Positions 5,955-13,523 are shown, counted from the first letter of the stretch. The stretch: 17,548 bases of DNA from Sporomusaceae bacterium UBA1887 (GCA_002337925.1 DDHB01000103.1:24229-41776), one strand, 5' to 3'. Translations and numbers: made by a program. The notes: a model not told the origin generated them from the sequence alone.

Positions 5955-6401
5955 CTATTTCCCTGTGCTTCCCATTCCACCGGTTCGAATAGCCTGCGCA
6001 TGATCAGCATCTACTTGCAGGTATTTCACAAATATACCTTGCGCAATGCGCATGTTCTTTTCCAGTTTAACAGCGGTTTGGGCATGATTCATAATCGCAA
6101 TCATAATATGACCTTCATTATCACTATTATTATAATAATCGGCATCAATAATGCCCTGTCCGTTAATCAGTGAAAGTTGATGTTTAATTGCTATACTTGA
6201 CCGGATATGAATACCCAGATATTCATCTTCTCGCATATATGCTTTCAACCCTGTGGGCACAAGTGTCACGCTTCCTGCTTCCAGCATTATATCTTCAGCA
6301 GCGGCTATATCATACCCTGCGCTGAATGCTGTTTTACGTTCGGGCAATGAAACGTGAGTAAAACCGGAAACCCGTTCAAATCCGCGATTTCTTTTCTCCA
6401 T
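5955..6401 (-). CDS. dut: dUTP diphosphatase (trimeric type)
   Basis: Dut hydrolyses dUTP to dUMP and pyrophosphate, keeping uracil out of DNA and feeding dTMP synthesis. All five trimeric dUTPase motifs are present in 148 residues: AGYDIAA (28-34), RSS (67-69), GIIDADYY (83-90, with the catalytic Asp at D86), MRIAQ (117-121) and the C-terminal RTGGMGSTG (139-147), which closes over the active site. AGGAGA lies 5 nt before the ATG. It starts 8 nt after the M16 peptidase stop, so the two are co-transcribed, and it ends at a terminator. With EndoQ and NudF in the same window it belongs to nucleotide-pool and DNA-uracil housekeeping. Confidence 0.93.
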   Translation of the reverse strand: MEKRNRGFERVSGFTHVSLPERKTAFSAGYDIAAAEDIMLEAGSVTLVPTGLKAYMREDEYLGIHIRSSIAIKHQLSLINGQGIIDADYYNNSDNEGHIMIAIMNHAQTAVKLEKNMRIAQGIFVKYLQVDADHAQAIRTGGMGSTGK

Positions 6402-6409
6402 ATTCTCTC

Positions 6410-7663
6410 CTAAAAGGTAATATCTGAAGGCAGTACTTTCTCATCAACAGGCCCTAATGCTGTAAAACAAAAAGTCTCTGGACGGAATAACTGCTCCGTG
6501 ATACTCTGTATCGTTGGTACTGTCACCTGTTCAATTTTTTCTACTACTTCATCCAAAGTGATAAACTTTCCTAACGTTATTTCCATCTTACCAATACGCG
6601 ACATTCTACTGCTCGAGCTTTCTAGCCCCAACAACAAGCTGCCTTTAATTTGCTCTTTAGCCCTTGTCAATTCTTTTTCAGTAATTCCAGCTTTCTTTAA
6701 TTTGCTAATCTCGGCAAGAATTAATTGAATTACCTGTTCCGTATTAGCCGGTCTCGTACCGGCATAAACAGTAAGAAGCCCCGCATCACTGTAATTTGTC
6801 TGATAGGAATAAACAGAATAAGCTAAACCCCGTTCTTCCCGAATGGATTGAAAAAGCCTGGAGCTGATTCCTCCGCCCAAAATATTGTTTAAAATATGAA
6901 CCGGATAAATCTCCGGAGCATTTTGGGCTACACTGACAGTACCTAAGCACAGATTAACCTGCTCAGTATCCTTTGCCTGGAAGATGCGTGTTGGAGTTAA
7001 CAGTGGCACCGGGTGGACAACAGCAGCTTTTTTGCTTGCTAACTTACTAAAAAACCGGTCAGTCAGCTCCACTAAAAGCTCGTGGGAAAGATTACCCGCC
7101 GCAGCTACTACCATATTATCGGGAGTATAGAAATCATGATAATAATCCAATACCAAGGAACGATCAAATGCAGAAATGGATTCAGCTGTACCTAAAATAT
7201 TTCTCCCTAATGCATGACCTGACCAGTTGCGGTCTAGATGAATATCATGTACCAATTCATCCGGCGAATCTTCATACATCTTAACTTCTTCCAGTACAAC
7301 TTCTCTTTCTCTAGCAATATCCTCAGGATCAAAACGGGAATTAATAAGCATATCGCTTAAGATATCAATTGCCAGCTCCATATGTGTATCAACCACTTTT
7401 ATATAATAACAGGTATATTCTTTAGCAGTGAAAGCATTTAATTGCCCACCAACTTCGTCCACTACTTCAGCAATATCTTTGGCAGATCGACTGGTCGTTC
7501 CTTTAAATAAGAGATGTTCGATAAAATGGGAAATACCGTGATTATGTTGTTGTTCACTACGTGATCCGGTCCCGACCCACACACCTAATGTTACAGATTT
7601 TACATAAGGAATGGCTTCTGAAACGACCCGGATACCATTGGGCAATACTGATTTTTGATACAT
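6410..7663 (-). CDS. ymxG: M16 zinc peptidase, YmxG/MlpA type
   Basis: This is a 417-residue pitrilysin/insulinase-family protease related to mitochondrial processing peptidase. The inverted zinc motif HFIEH is at 46-50, and the third ligand is the glutamate pair at 125-126, at the expected HXXEH-X74-76-E spacing. The C-terminal inactive M16 half includes GGGISSRLFQSIREERGLAYSVYS at about 265-288. There is no signal peptide, so it is predicted to be cytosolic. AAGGAG lies 7 nt before the ATG. Bacillus mlpA/ymxG occupies the same position downstream of ylxY. Here two exported hydrolases come between, and it has its own promoter. The substrate is unknown. Confidence 0.9.
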   Translation of the reverse strand: MYQKSVLPNGIRVVSEAIPYVKSVTLGVWVGTGSRSEQQHNHGISHFIEHLLFKGTTSRSAKDIAEVVDEVGGQLNAFTAKEYTCYYIKVVDTHMELAIDILSDMLINSRFDPEDIAREREVVLEEVKMYEDSPDELVHDIHLDRNWSGHALGRNILGTAESISAFDRSLVLDYYHDFYTPDNMVVAAAGNLSHELLVELTDRFFSKLASKKAAVVHPVPLLTPTRIFQAKDTEQVNLCLGTVSVAQNAPEIYPVHILNNILGGGISSRLFQSIREERGLAYSVYSYQTNYSDAGLLTVYAGTRPANTEQVIQLILAEISKLKKAGITEKELTRAKEQIKGSLLLGLESSSSRMSRIGKMEITLGKFITLDEVVEKIEQVTVPTIQSITEQLFRPETFCFTALGPVDEKVLPSDITF

Positions 7664-7749
7664 GTTATACTCCTTTTTGCTATATGATACTTACATTTCT
7701 GCTGTAAGCTAAGAAATCCTTCTAATAAGTAACAAAAAACACTGCTATC

Positions 7750-7778
7750 AGATTACTGCACTAGTCTAGTATATTCAA
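7750..7778 (-). promoter_or_regulatory. Candidate sigma-A promoter of ymxG-dut
   Basis: TTGAAT (7778-7773) and TAATCT (7755-7750) are separated by 17 nt on the minus strand, each matching the sigma-A hexamer at 4 of 6. The leader to the ymxG ATG would be about 80 nt. The sites follow the terminator of the amidase gene, so a promoter is needed here. Confidence 0.4.
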
Positions 7779-7785
7779 CCAAATA

Positions 7786-7823
7786 AAAATATAACAGAGA
7801 CCAAACGGCCCCTGTTATATTTT
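7786..7823 (-). terminator. Terminator after the amidase gene
   Basis: A 12-bp perfect stem (AAAATATAACAG with CTGTTATATTTT) extends on the minus-strand RNA by five more pairs, two of them G-U, to a GUUU loop. Those wobbles would be A-C mismatches on the plus strand, so it works as a minus-strand terminator. TTTATTT follows. It lies 20 nt after the stop. Confidence 0.82.
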
Positions 7824-7843
7824 CAGTAAAACATGCTTAGATG

Positions 7844-8707
7844 CTATTTAAAATATGCAGCAAGTCCTTCCACAATGCCTTGAGCCATTTGATTACGATA
7901 GGTATCTTGCTGCAGGCGGGCAGCTTCCGCCGAATTTGTTACAAAGCCCATTTCCACTAAAATGCTAGGCATTGAAGCATTTCGCAATACATAGAACGTA
8001 GCAGGTGAAGTACCTTTATCGACGGCACCTGTTCGCTTAATAACACTGCTTTGCACCGCTGAGGCCAAATCACTCGAATTACCGCTAGGATAAAAAGTCA
8101 TAGCTCCGGCAATTGACGAGTCAGGATTACTATTAGAATGAACACTGACAAATAGATCGGCATTATTGGCTTGAGCCATATCCAGGCGAGCCTGAAGTTC
8201 TTCGCCCAATGAGCTTCCTTCTGATGCAACAGTAGTATCTGAACTACGCGTCATAACTACTTTTGCACCTGCCTGTACCAGTTTATCACGCATTTTCAAA
8301 CCAACAGCCAAATTGTTATCAGCTTCGCGTGTATCATTGGCTACTGCCCCTGGGTTACTGCCTCCATGGCCCGGATCAACAACAATGGTTTTTCCCCGCA
8401 GAACTCCCAAGTCCTGATTTGAGCCTGGATCAGGCAAAGGATTTACCTTACCCGGAGTAGAATCACTTTTCCCGCCAAAAATATTAAAGATTGGGCCTAA
8501 TATCTTATCAAAAAGCAACCCAAAAATATTGTTAAAGAAACCCCCATCTGCAGCTGTGTTGCCAGAAGATGACGCCATGGTTGATGTGGCCAGACTTCCC
8601 ATTAGTTCATCCAAAGCAGCTGCATGAGAAACTTGCGTCGGAATTACTATGGAAATTGCCATAAACACCAACATTACAATCGCAAGAACTTTTTTATTAT
8701 CCACCAT
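7844..8707 (-). CDS. Exported N-acetylmuramoyl-L-alanine amidase (Amidase_3)
   Basis: This enzyme cuts the amide bond between muramic acid and the peptide in peptidoglycan. It has 287 residues. A signal peptide (hydrophobic core about 7-22) has a likely cleavage after VSHA at about residue 29. Next comes a hydrophobic/glycine-rich segment (30-80), then a proline/serine linker. The Amidase_3 catalytic domain spans about 106-286, with zinc ligands H114 (VDPGHGG), E128 and H190 (SVHSNS) and the catalytic E252 (VEMGF). All key residues are present. There is no SPOR, SLH or LysM domain. AGGAGG lies 6 nt before the ATG. It begins 32 nt after the GH18 gene, and residues 31-75 resemble the matching part of that protein. 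A sporulation or germination wall role is possible but not shown. Confidence 0.9.
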   Translation of the reverse strand: MVDNKKVLAIVMLVFMAISIVIPTQVSHAAALDELMGSLATSTMASSSGNTAADGGFFNNIFGLLFDKILGPIFNIFGGKSDSTPGKVNPLPDPGSNQDLGVLRGKTIVVDPGHGGSNPGAVANDTREADNNLAVGLKMRDKLVQAGAKVVMTRSSDTTVASEGSSLGEELQARLDMAQANNADLFVSVHSNSNPDSSIAGAMTFYPSGNSSDLASAVQSSVIKRTGAVDKGTSPATFYVLRNASMPSILVEMGFVTNSAEAARLQQDTYRNQMAQGIVEGLAAYFK

Positions 8708-8739
8708 TGCAACCTCCTGACACTGAACTTTTCATTTCA

Positions 8740-9945
8740 TTATTTTTTAATGTGAAGCTTATCTTTAAAGACTTGCCAGAATCCTGGATCTTCTTCACCT
8801 AATTTCCATATAGCAACTCCAGCTATATCATAGCGGTTTACGAGATCAAGTTTGTATTTTAAGCTTTCCTGATTCTCAAACCAAACCTGATGTTCTACGC
8901 CATCGGCATCCCGATATGCAAAGTGCGGTGATTTAGACTGTTCGTCCCACTTTATTTCAGCATTATATTGCTTTGCCAGATCCATTAAGGTGCCATATTC
9001 CAGCGAATTGATCCCCTTAGTAGACCAGTCATAGCCATAAGCAGCAATTCCCAGATAAAGTTTATTTTTCGGGATTGATTTTAGAGCGTAAGCGAGGTTT
9101 TTCTCTACCCACTCAATACCGGCAATCGGGCCAGCCTTACTCCACATCCCATGATTATCATAGGTCATAATCATAATCTTATCGGCAAATTGGGATAGTT
9201 GGGCGTAATCGTATGCAAGAGCAACGTCATTCGATTCATCCTGCTTAGGAAAGACGTCGATCGTAACCAGATACCCCTGTGGTTTTAGCCGGTTAGAAAG
9301 TTCTTTCATAAATGCAGTTAAATTGTCCCGGTCTTCTGCCGGAACCATTTCAAAATCAATATTCACTCCGTCCAGCTTATATTGCTTTATATATTCCTCT
9401 AAATTAACAATCGCTTTTGTACGTAAATCGGGATTGGACAAAAGCATGTGGATCGGTACCTGACCATTCGCTTCTTTTGCATTATTCACAAGCAATAAAG
9501 CTGACACATTATTTTTTTTAGCAAAATCGACAACTGACGCGTGGTCATCACCACCACGATTCGTCAATGCTCCATCACTTTGTAATGTCGCCCAAAAGGG
9601 AGCAATAGTTCCAATTGCATCTGCATTTGCTTTCAAAGAATTAAAGGATGAAGTATCCTTCCCCCACCATTCAGCATAAAATCCAACAATCTCTTTGCCT
9701 TGCTTGGGAGTAACGACTTCGCCTCCATTGTTATTCGGGACTCCGGGGATCATATTGGCTAGTTTACCGAAGAGATTATCCATCAACACTCCAATTAAAC
9801 CAACAAAACTTTGTCCACCGGATCCACTAGTTTGTCCCATTAAATCTTGCAAAGAAAAAGCGTAGGCTGGAGCAACAGGTACCATAGCTGTCATTACTAT
9901 GACTGCTACGAGCAACCAAGAAAGTTGTTTTTTATAGTCGCGCAC
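8740..9945 (-). CDS. Exported GH18 glycosidase, YaaH/SleL-like
   Basis: This 401-residue glycoside hydrolase family 18 protein has a signal peptide (core 9-25, likely cleavage after APAYA at 29). A short segment (30-72) resembles that of the neighbouring amidase. The TIM-barrel domain (about 84-395) has the catalytic motif DGVNIDFE at 192-199, with E199 as proton donor. MTYDNHG is at 260-266 and the barrel-closing tryptophan is in AIWKLG (378-383). DGVNIDFE is typical of the spore-cortex N-acetylglucosaminidase branch (YaaH, SleL, YdhD), but LysM repeats are absent. The start is GTG at 9945, supported by AAGGAG 6 nt upstream. It leads a two-gene unit with the amidase. The substrate, probably peptidoglycan, is inferred. 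Confidence 0.86.
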   Translation of the reverse strand: MRDYKKQLSWLLVAVIVMTAMVPVAPAYAFSLQDLMGQTSGSGGQSFVGLIGVLMDNLFGKLANMIPGVPNNNGGEVVTPKQGKEIVGFYAEWWGKDTSSFNSLKANADAIGTIAPFWATLQSDGALTNRGGDDHASVVDFAKKNNVSALLLVNNAKEANGQVPIHMLLSNPDLRTKAIVNLEEYIKQYKLDGVNIDFEMVPAEDRDNLTAFMKELSNRLKPQGYLVTIDVFPKQDESNDVALAYDYAQLSQFADKIMIMTYDNHGMWSKAGPIAGIEWVEKNLAYALKSIPKNKLYLGIAAYGYDWSTKGINSLEYGTLMDLAKQYNAEIKWDEQSKSPHFAYRDADGVEHQVWFENQESLKYKLDLVNRYDIAGVAIWKLGEEDPGFWQVFKDKLHIKK

Positions 9946-9972
9946 AGCAAACTCCTTCCTACTGCATAAACA

Positions 9973-9994
9973 TTATGTCAACATGTTAACATAA
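9973..9994 (-). promoter_or_regulatory. 22-bp near-palindrome upstream of GH18 gene
   Basis: The 22-bp site has the form TTATGT-N-AACATGTT-N-ACATAA and equals its own reverse complement at 20 of 22 positions; only the two N bases differ. It lies 28 nt before the GTG start, outside the terminator hairpin of the upstream gene. Its symmetry suggests a dimeric repressor or activator site. Confidence 0.5.
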
Positions 9995-10011
9995 ACAAGC
10001 AAATATAGCAA
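9983..10011 (-). promoter_or_regulatory. Candidate sigma-A promoter of the GH18-amidase unit
   Basis: TTGCTA (10011-10006) and TAACAT (9988-9983) are 17 nt apart on the minus strand, each 4 of 6 to consensus. The -10 falls inside the 22-bp near-palindrome, a typical arrangement for repression. The match is modest, and the -35 lies next to the T run of the preceding terminator. Confidence 0.3.
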
Positions 10012-10012
10012 T

Positions 10013-10040
10013 AAAAAAAATAGACATATGTATGCCTATT
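10013..10040 (-). terminator. Terminator after the deacetylase gene
   Basis: A 9-bp stem on the minus strand (AATAGGCAT with ATGTCTATT, one G-U pair) and a 4-nt loop are followed by eight T residues (10020-10013). It begins 4 nt after the deacetylase stop codon. Confidence 0.78.
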
Positions 10041-10044
10041 TATG

Positions 10045-10761
10045 TTAATTCAGTATATCACTTACAGTTGTTATCGTATAACCTTTTGCCTTTAATTCTT
10101 TAATTAGCTCTGGTAATGCCTTTGCTGTAGGATCGGTCGGATGCATTAATATGATTGCACCGTTATGAATCTTCTTTAGCACTCTATTTTTCAGAACTTC
10201 TACCGGAGGCCGCTGCCAGTCAATCGTATCGATGCTCCACATAATCGTTGTATACCCCAGATCAGCTGCCGCAGCTAAGACATTATCGTTATATTCACCA
10301 TAAGGTGGAGCATATAGGGTAGTTTTTATATTGGTAGTTTCGTGGACTAATACTTCAGTACGGGTAATTTGTTCTTGATTTTGCTGCTTAGTCAGATTAT
10401 TAGGATGGGGATGGCTATACGTATGATTTCCCAGTTCATGCCCACGGCTGGCAATATCCTTCAGCAAGTCAGGATAACGCTTCGCCCAGCTCCCGCCAAT
10501 AAAAAAAGTAATTTTACTATTTTCTTTATCCAGCGTATTAAGCATATCCGGTAAAAACTCCTCCCCCCAAAAAACATTACAGGCAAAAGCGATTTTAGGA
10601 TTATTTGTGTTTCCCTGGGATATGGGCTGTGGCTTAACAGGCGGCAGCAACTCACCTAAATAAGGCTGAAGCATACCTGCCAACATAGCAACAGTAAGAA
10701 AAATGCCAGTTGCAAAAAAAACATACCATTGCGGAAAGCGTCGAATCATGATCAGACGCAT
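10045..10761 (-). CDS. ylxY: YlxY-like polysaccharide deacetylase, catalytic residues altered
   Basis: This 238-residue membrane-anchored NodB-fold protein is next to pnp, as ylxY is in Bacillus. An N-terminal hydrophobic segment (12-33) should anchor it outside the membrane. The zinc histidines of motif 2 are kept (NHTYSHP, H113 and H117). Motif 4 (D181-W182) and motif 5 (ILMHP, H207) are present. Motif 1, normally TFD, reads ACN at 60-62, so the catalytic Asp is Asn62. Motif 3, normally RPPYG, reads APPYG at 151-155, so the Arg that pairs with that Asp is also lost. Deacetylase activity is therefore doubtful. The ATG at 10761 follows AGAGGTG; a TTG at 10779 is not supported. It lies between two terminators, so it is probably a single-gene unit. 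Confidence 0.85.
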   Translation of the reverse strand: MRLIMIRRFPQWYVFFATGIFLTVAMLAGMLQPYLGELLPPVKPQPISQGNTNNPKIAFACNVFWGEEFLPDMLNTLDKENSKITFFIGGSWAKRYPDLLKDIASRGHELGNHTYSHPHPNNLTKQQNQEQITRTEVLVHETTNIKTTLYAPPYGEYNDNVLAAAADLGYTTIMWSIDTIDWQRPPVEVLKNRVLKKIHNGAIILMHPTDPTAKALPELIKELKAKGYTITTVSDILN

Positions 10762-10790
10762 ACAATCACCTCTGGGCAACGTATTTTTAC

Positions 10791-10820
10791 TAGTATATTA
10801 ACGATTACCCTCTTTCATGA
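10791..10820 (-). promoter_or_regulatory. Candidate promoter of the ylxY-like gene
   Basis: On the minus strand TCATG (10820-10816) and TATACTA (10797-10791) are 18 nt apart. They match the sigma-G form GHATR-N18-CATNHTA at 4 of 5 and most of the -10. TATACT is also 5 of 6 to the sigma-A -10, though without a good -35. The gene lies after the pnp terminator, so it needs its own promoter. Confidence 0.3.
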
Positions 10821-10828
10821 AAATAAAA

Positions 10829-10856
10829 AAAACATAAACCAAAAGGTTTATGTTTT
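10829..10856 (-). terminator. Terminator after pnp
   Basis: A 12-bp perfect stem (AAAACATAAACC with GGTTTATGTTTT) and a 4-nt loop are followed on the minus strand by a T-rich tract. It begins 5 nt after the pnp stop codon. Confidence 0.88.
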
Positions 10857-10861
10857 AAAGA

Positions 10862-12958
10862 TTATTCCACTTCGCGCGGCGGCTCATCTTTCAGCAGTTC
10901 TTTCCGGGATAAATTAACTCTGCCTTGACGGTCGATTTCCGTGACTTTAACCATTATCTCGTCGCCAACTTTTACGACATCTTCAACCTTTGCAACCCGC
11001 TCACGAGCAAGCTGAGAAATATGAACAAGGCCTTCCTTGCCTGGAATGATTTCAACAAAAGCTCCGAAATTCATCAAGCGCGTTACCTTACCTAAATAAA
11101 TCGCACCCAATTCTACATCGCGGGTAAGATTTTGGATAATACGAACGGCTTTCTGGCCTGCTTCTCTGTCGATGGCAGCAATGAAAACTTTACCATCATC
11201 TTCAATATCAATTGTTACACCAGTTTCATCAATAATTTTCTTGATGGTTTTACCACCTGGTCCAATAACATCGCGAATCTTATCAGGATCAATTTCCATC
11301 GTAATGATTCGTGGTGCAAAGGGTGATAATTCCTCGCGCGGTTGACGTATTGCAGATAACATTTTACCAAGGATATGTTCTCTGCCAAGGCGTGCCTGCT
11401 CTAATGCATCTGTTAATATTTCTTTAGTAAGACCAGCTATTTTAATATCCATTTGAATAGCTGTAATCCCTTTTTCTGTTCCGGCAACTTTAAAGTCCAT
11501 ATCTCCCAGAGCATCTTCCATTCCCTGTATATCTGTTAATATGGTATAATACTCGCCATCTTTAACCAATCCCATTGCCACACCAGATACTGGGGCTTTA
11601 ATAGGAACACCTGCATCCATTAACGAAAGTGTGCTGCCACAAACGCTGCCCATTGAGCTTGAACCATTTGATTCAAGAACCTCGGAAACAAGTCTGATTG
11701 TGTACGGGAATTCAGTCTCTGAAGGAAGTACAGGGACTAAAGCACGTTCAGCCAATGCACCGTGTCCGATTTCGCGTCTGCCGGGGCCACGGGAAGGTCT
11801 GGTTTCGCCAACACTGAAGGATGGGAAATTATAATGATGCATGTAACGCTTGGACTCTTCCACTCCCAGGCCATCAAGAATTTGTTCGTCACCAATGGCT
11901 CCCAGCGTTGTCACTGTCAGAACCTGGGTTTGTCCACGCGTAAATAAACCAGAACCGTGTGTACGCGCCAGTAATCCAACTTCACAGCTTACAGGACGAA
12001 CTTCATCTACTTTGCGGCCGTCGGGGCGGATTTTATCGACAGTAATCATTTTGCGAACAGTTTCTTTTACTATTTTTTGCAGACAATTGCTGACATCTTT
12101 TGCATTCTCAGGAAAGAGAGTGGCGAAATGAGCTGCTGCCTCTACTTTAAGTTGTTTGATTTGTTCTTCTCTTGCTAACTTATCCGGGTTAGTTACAGCA
12201 ATTCGCATTCTTTCCGTAGCATAGCCCCGAACAGCTTCATCAATATCTGCAGGTATTTTATAAAGTTTTAGTTCACGTTTAGCTTTACCAACCTGTGCAA
12301 CAATCTCATCTTGAAAAGCAACAATTTGTTTAATCACGTCGTGACCAAAGGTAATTGCTTCCAGGATAACTGCTTCCGACAATTCACTTGCTCCAGCCTC
12401 AACCATTAGTACGGCGTCACGAGTACCGGCAATTACTAAATTCAGTTCACTTTTTGCTTGTTCTTCAATTGTCGGATTAACGATCAATTCTCCAGCTATG
12501 CGACCAACTCTTACTCCCGCAATAGGACCGTTGAAAGGAATATCGGATATAGAAAGCGCGCATGACGCGCCAATCATTGCCGGAATCTCAGGCGAATTAT
12601 TTTGATCTACCGACAAAACGGTTGCAACAACTTGTACATCATTACGAAACCCGTCGGCAAATAAGGGGCGAATAGGGCGGTCAATTAAGCGGCCTGAAAG
12701 GATGGCGGCTTCGCTCGGACGTCCTTCCCGTTTTATAAAGCCACCGGGAATTTTTCCTACTGAGTATAAACGTTCTTCATAATCAACAGTTAATGGGAAA
12801 AAATCAATTCCCTCTCTTGGTTCAGCTGACGCTGTAGCTGTTACTATTACTGCGGTATCACCATATCGAACCAGTACCGCACCACCGGCTTGCTTAGCTA
12901 ATTTACCAGTCTCAATGACTAATGGTCTGCCTGACAATAGCATTTGAAAAGTATGCAT
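10862..12958 (-). CDS. pnp: Polyribonucleotide nucleotidyltransferase (PNPase)
   Basis: PNPase degrades RNA 3' to 5' by phosphorolysis and can add 3' tails; it acts as a trimer in the cytosol. The 698 residues hold two RNase PH domains (about 10-145 and 310-460), separated by a helical domain. A KH domain follows at about 552-612, with IGPGGKTIKKI carrying the GXXG loop, then an S1 domain at about 618-688 (YLGKVTRLMNFGAFVEI). The second PH domain keeps the acidic active-site segment LGDMDFKVAGT. GFIKREGRPSE and the Arg-rich RPIRPLF of the first domain are typical. AGGAGGA lies 8 nt before the ATG. It follows rpsO across a hairpin and ends at its own terminator. Confidence 0.97.
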   Translation of the reverse strand: MHTFQMLLSGRPLVIETGKLAKQAGGAVLVRYGDTAVIVTATASAEPREGIDFFPLTVDYEERLYSVGKIPGGFIKREGRPSEAAILSGRLIDRPIRPLFADGFRNDVQVVATVLSVDQNNSPEIPAMIGASCALSISDIPFNGPIAGVRVGRIAGELIVNPTIEEQAKSELNLVIAGTRDAVLMVEAGASELSEAVILEAITFGHDVIKQIVAFQDEIVAQVGKAKRELKLYKIPADIDEAVRGYATERMRIAVTNPDKLAREEQIKQLKVEAAAHFATLFPENAKDVSNCLQKIVKETVRKMITVDKIRPDGRKVDEVRPVSCEVGLLARTHGSGLFTRGQTQVLTVTTLGAIGDEQILDGLGVEESKRYMHHYNFPSFSVGETRPSRGPGRREIGHGALAERALVPVLPSETEFPYTIRLVSEVLESNGSSSMGSVCGSTLSLMDAGVPIKAPVSGVAMGLVKDGEYYTILTDIQGMEDALGDMDFKVAGTEKGITAIQMDIKIAGLTKEILTDALEQARLGREHILGKMLSAIRQPREELSPFAPRIITMEIDPDKIRDVIGPGGKTIKKIIDETGVTIDIEDDGKVFIAAIDREAGQKAVRIIQNLTRDVELGAIYLGKVTRLMNFGAFVEIIPGKEGLVHISQLARERVAKVEDVVKVGDEIMVKVTEIDRQGRVNLSRKELLKDEPPREVE

Positions 12959-13067
12959 TCAGGTCTTCCTCCTCTTAAACGCTGTTCTTTTTCTACCAAA
13001 GTTTAACACTTCGACATTTTTTTTAGTATTCCCTTTTTTCTTTTTGTCTAACCCCGAAAAATAAATA

Positions 13068-13092
13068 GAAAAGCGGGAATATCCCGCTTTTC
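13068..13092 (-). terminator. Hairpin / weak terminator between rpsO and pnp
   Basis: An 11-bp perfect stem (GAAAAGCGGGA with TCCCGCTTTTC) and a 3-nt loop lie 2 nt after the rpsO stop. The following tract on the minus strand is interrupted (TATTTATTTTTC), so read-through into pnp is likely. In E. coli, rpsO and pnp are also separated by a partial terminator and RNase III site. Confidence 0.7.
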
Positions 13093-13094
13093 CA

Positions 13095-13361
13095 TTATTT
13101 TCTGAGATTCAATTTTTCAAGAATGGTACGATAACGATTTAAATCGTTGTCACGAAGATAGTTTAATAAACCTCTACGTTGACCAACCATTTTCAAAAGA
13201 CCACGACGAGAGTGATGATCTTTCTTATGTTCTTTCAAATGCTCTGTCAAGTAATTAATACGTTCAGTCAAAATTGCAATTTGCACTTCTGGCGATCCAG
13301 TATCACTTTCATGAACACGATACTGTTCAATCAACATTTGCTTTTTTTCTGGTGTAAGCAT
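13095..13361 (-). CDS. rpsO: 30S ribosomal protein S15
   Basis: S15 binds 16S rRNA in the central domain and nucleates the platform of the 30S subunit. The protein is 88 residues, starts MLTPEKK and carries HESDTGSPEVQIAILTERI (17-35) and HKKDHHSRRGLLKMVGQRR (45-63), the family's rRNA-contact segments. The ATG at 13361 follows a near-perfect AAGGAGGTG. Open frame continues further upstream through the leader but has no start of its own. It has a strong promoter 109 nt upstream and a structured leader, and is separated from pnp by a hairpin. Confidence 0.97.
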   Translation of the reverse strand: MLTPEKKQMLIEQYRVHESDTGSPEVQIAILTERINYLTEHLKEHKKDHHSRRGLLKMVGQRRGLLNYLRDNDLNRYRTILEKLNLRK

Positions 13362-13386
13362 AACGGCACCTCCTTTTCTTGTATCC

Positions 13387-13431
13387 CTATAGCCAAGACG
13401 ATCGTCGGAGTGTCGATGATCCTCGCTACAG
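13387..13431 (-). promoter_or_regulatory. Structured rpsO leader, candidate S15 autoregulatory RNA
   Basis: In the minus-strand leader CTGTAGC (13431-13425) can pair with GCTATAG (13393-13387), with one G-U pair. Inside it GATCATCG (13421-13414) can pair with CGACGATC (13407-13400), with one A-C mismatch, around a 6-nt loop. The outer stem ends 15 nt before the ribosome site. S15 represses its own translation through leader RNA in several bacteria. The pairing was found by eye. Confidence 0.4.
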
Positions 13432-13469
13432 TTCATGTCAGATGCTATTCGCATCTTCATACCTTATCT

Positions 13470-13498
13470 ATTTTATCATAAGGAATACTTACTGTAAA
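13470..13498 (-). promoter_or_regulatory. Sigma-A promoter of rpsO (extended -10)
   Basis: TTTACA (13498-13493) and TAAAAT (13475-13470) are each 5 of 6 to consensus, with the ideal 17-nt spacer. TGA directly before the -10 gives an extended -10. The start would be near 13463, giving a leader of about 100 nt. This is the strongest promoter in the window. Confidence 0.75.
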
Positions 13499-13523
13499 GT
13501 TTCTTATCGCTTTTATTTCAGAT

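Noticed and set aside
9976..9981. Perfect TTGACA on the minus strand upstream of the GH18 gene
   Set aside because: No -10 lies at 16-18 nt; that position is occupied by the ribosome site. It is explained by the near-palindrome.
10813..10822. 10-bp palindrome TTTCATGAAA upstream of the ylxY-like gene
   Set aside because: It is short and AT-rich, expected by chance, and partly inside a candidate -35.
13362..13460. Upstream extension of rpsO
   Set aside because: S15 starts MLTPEKK with a near-perfect ribosome site at 13361. The extension translates the structured leader.
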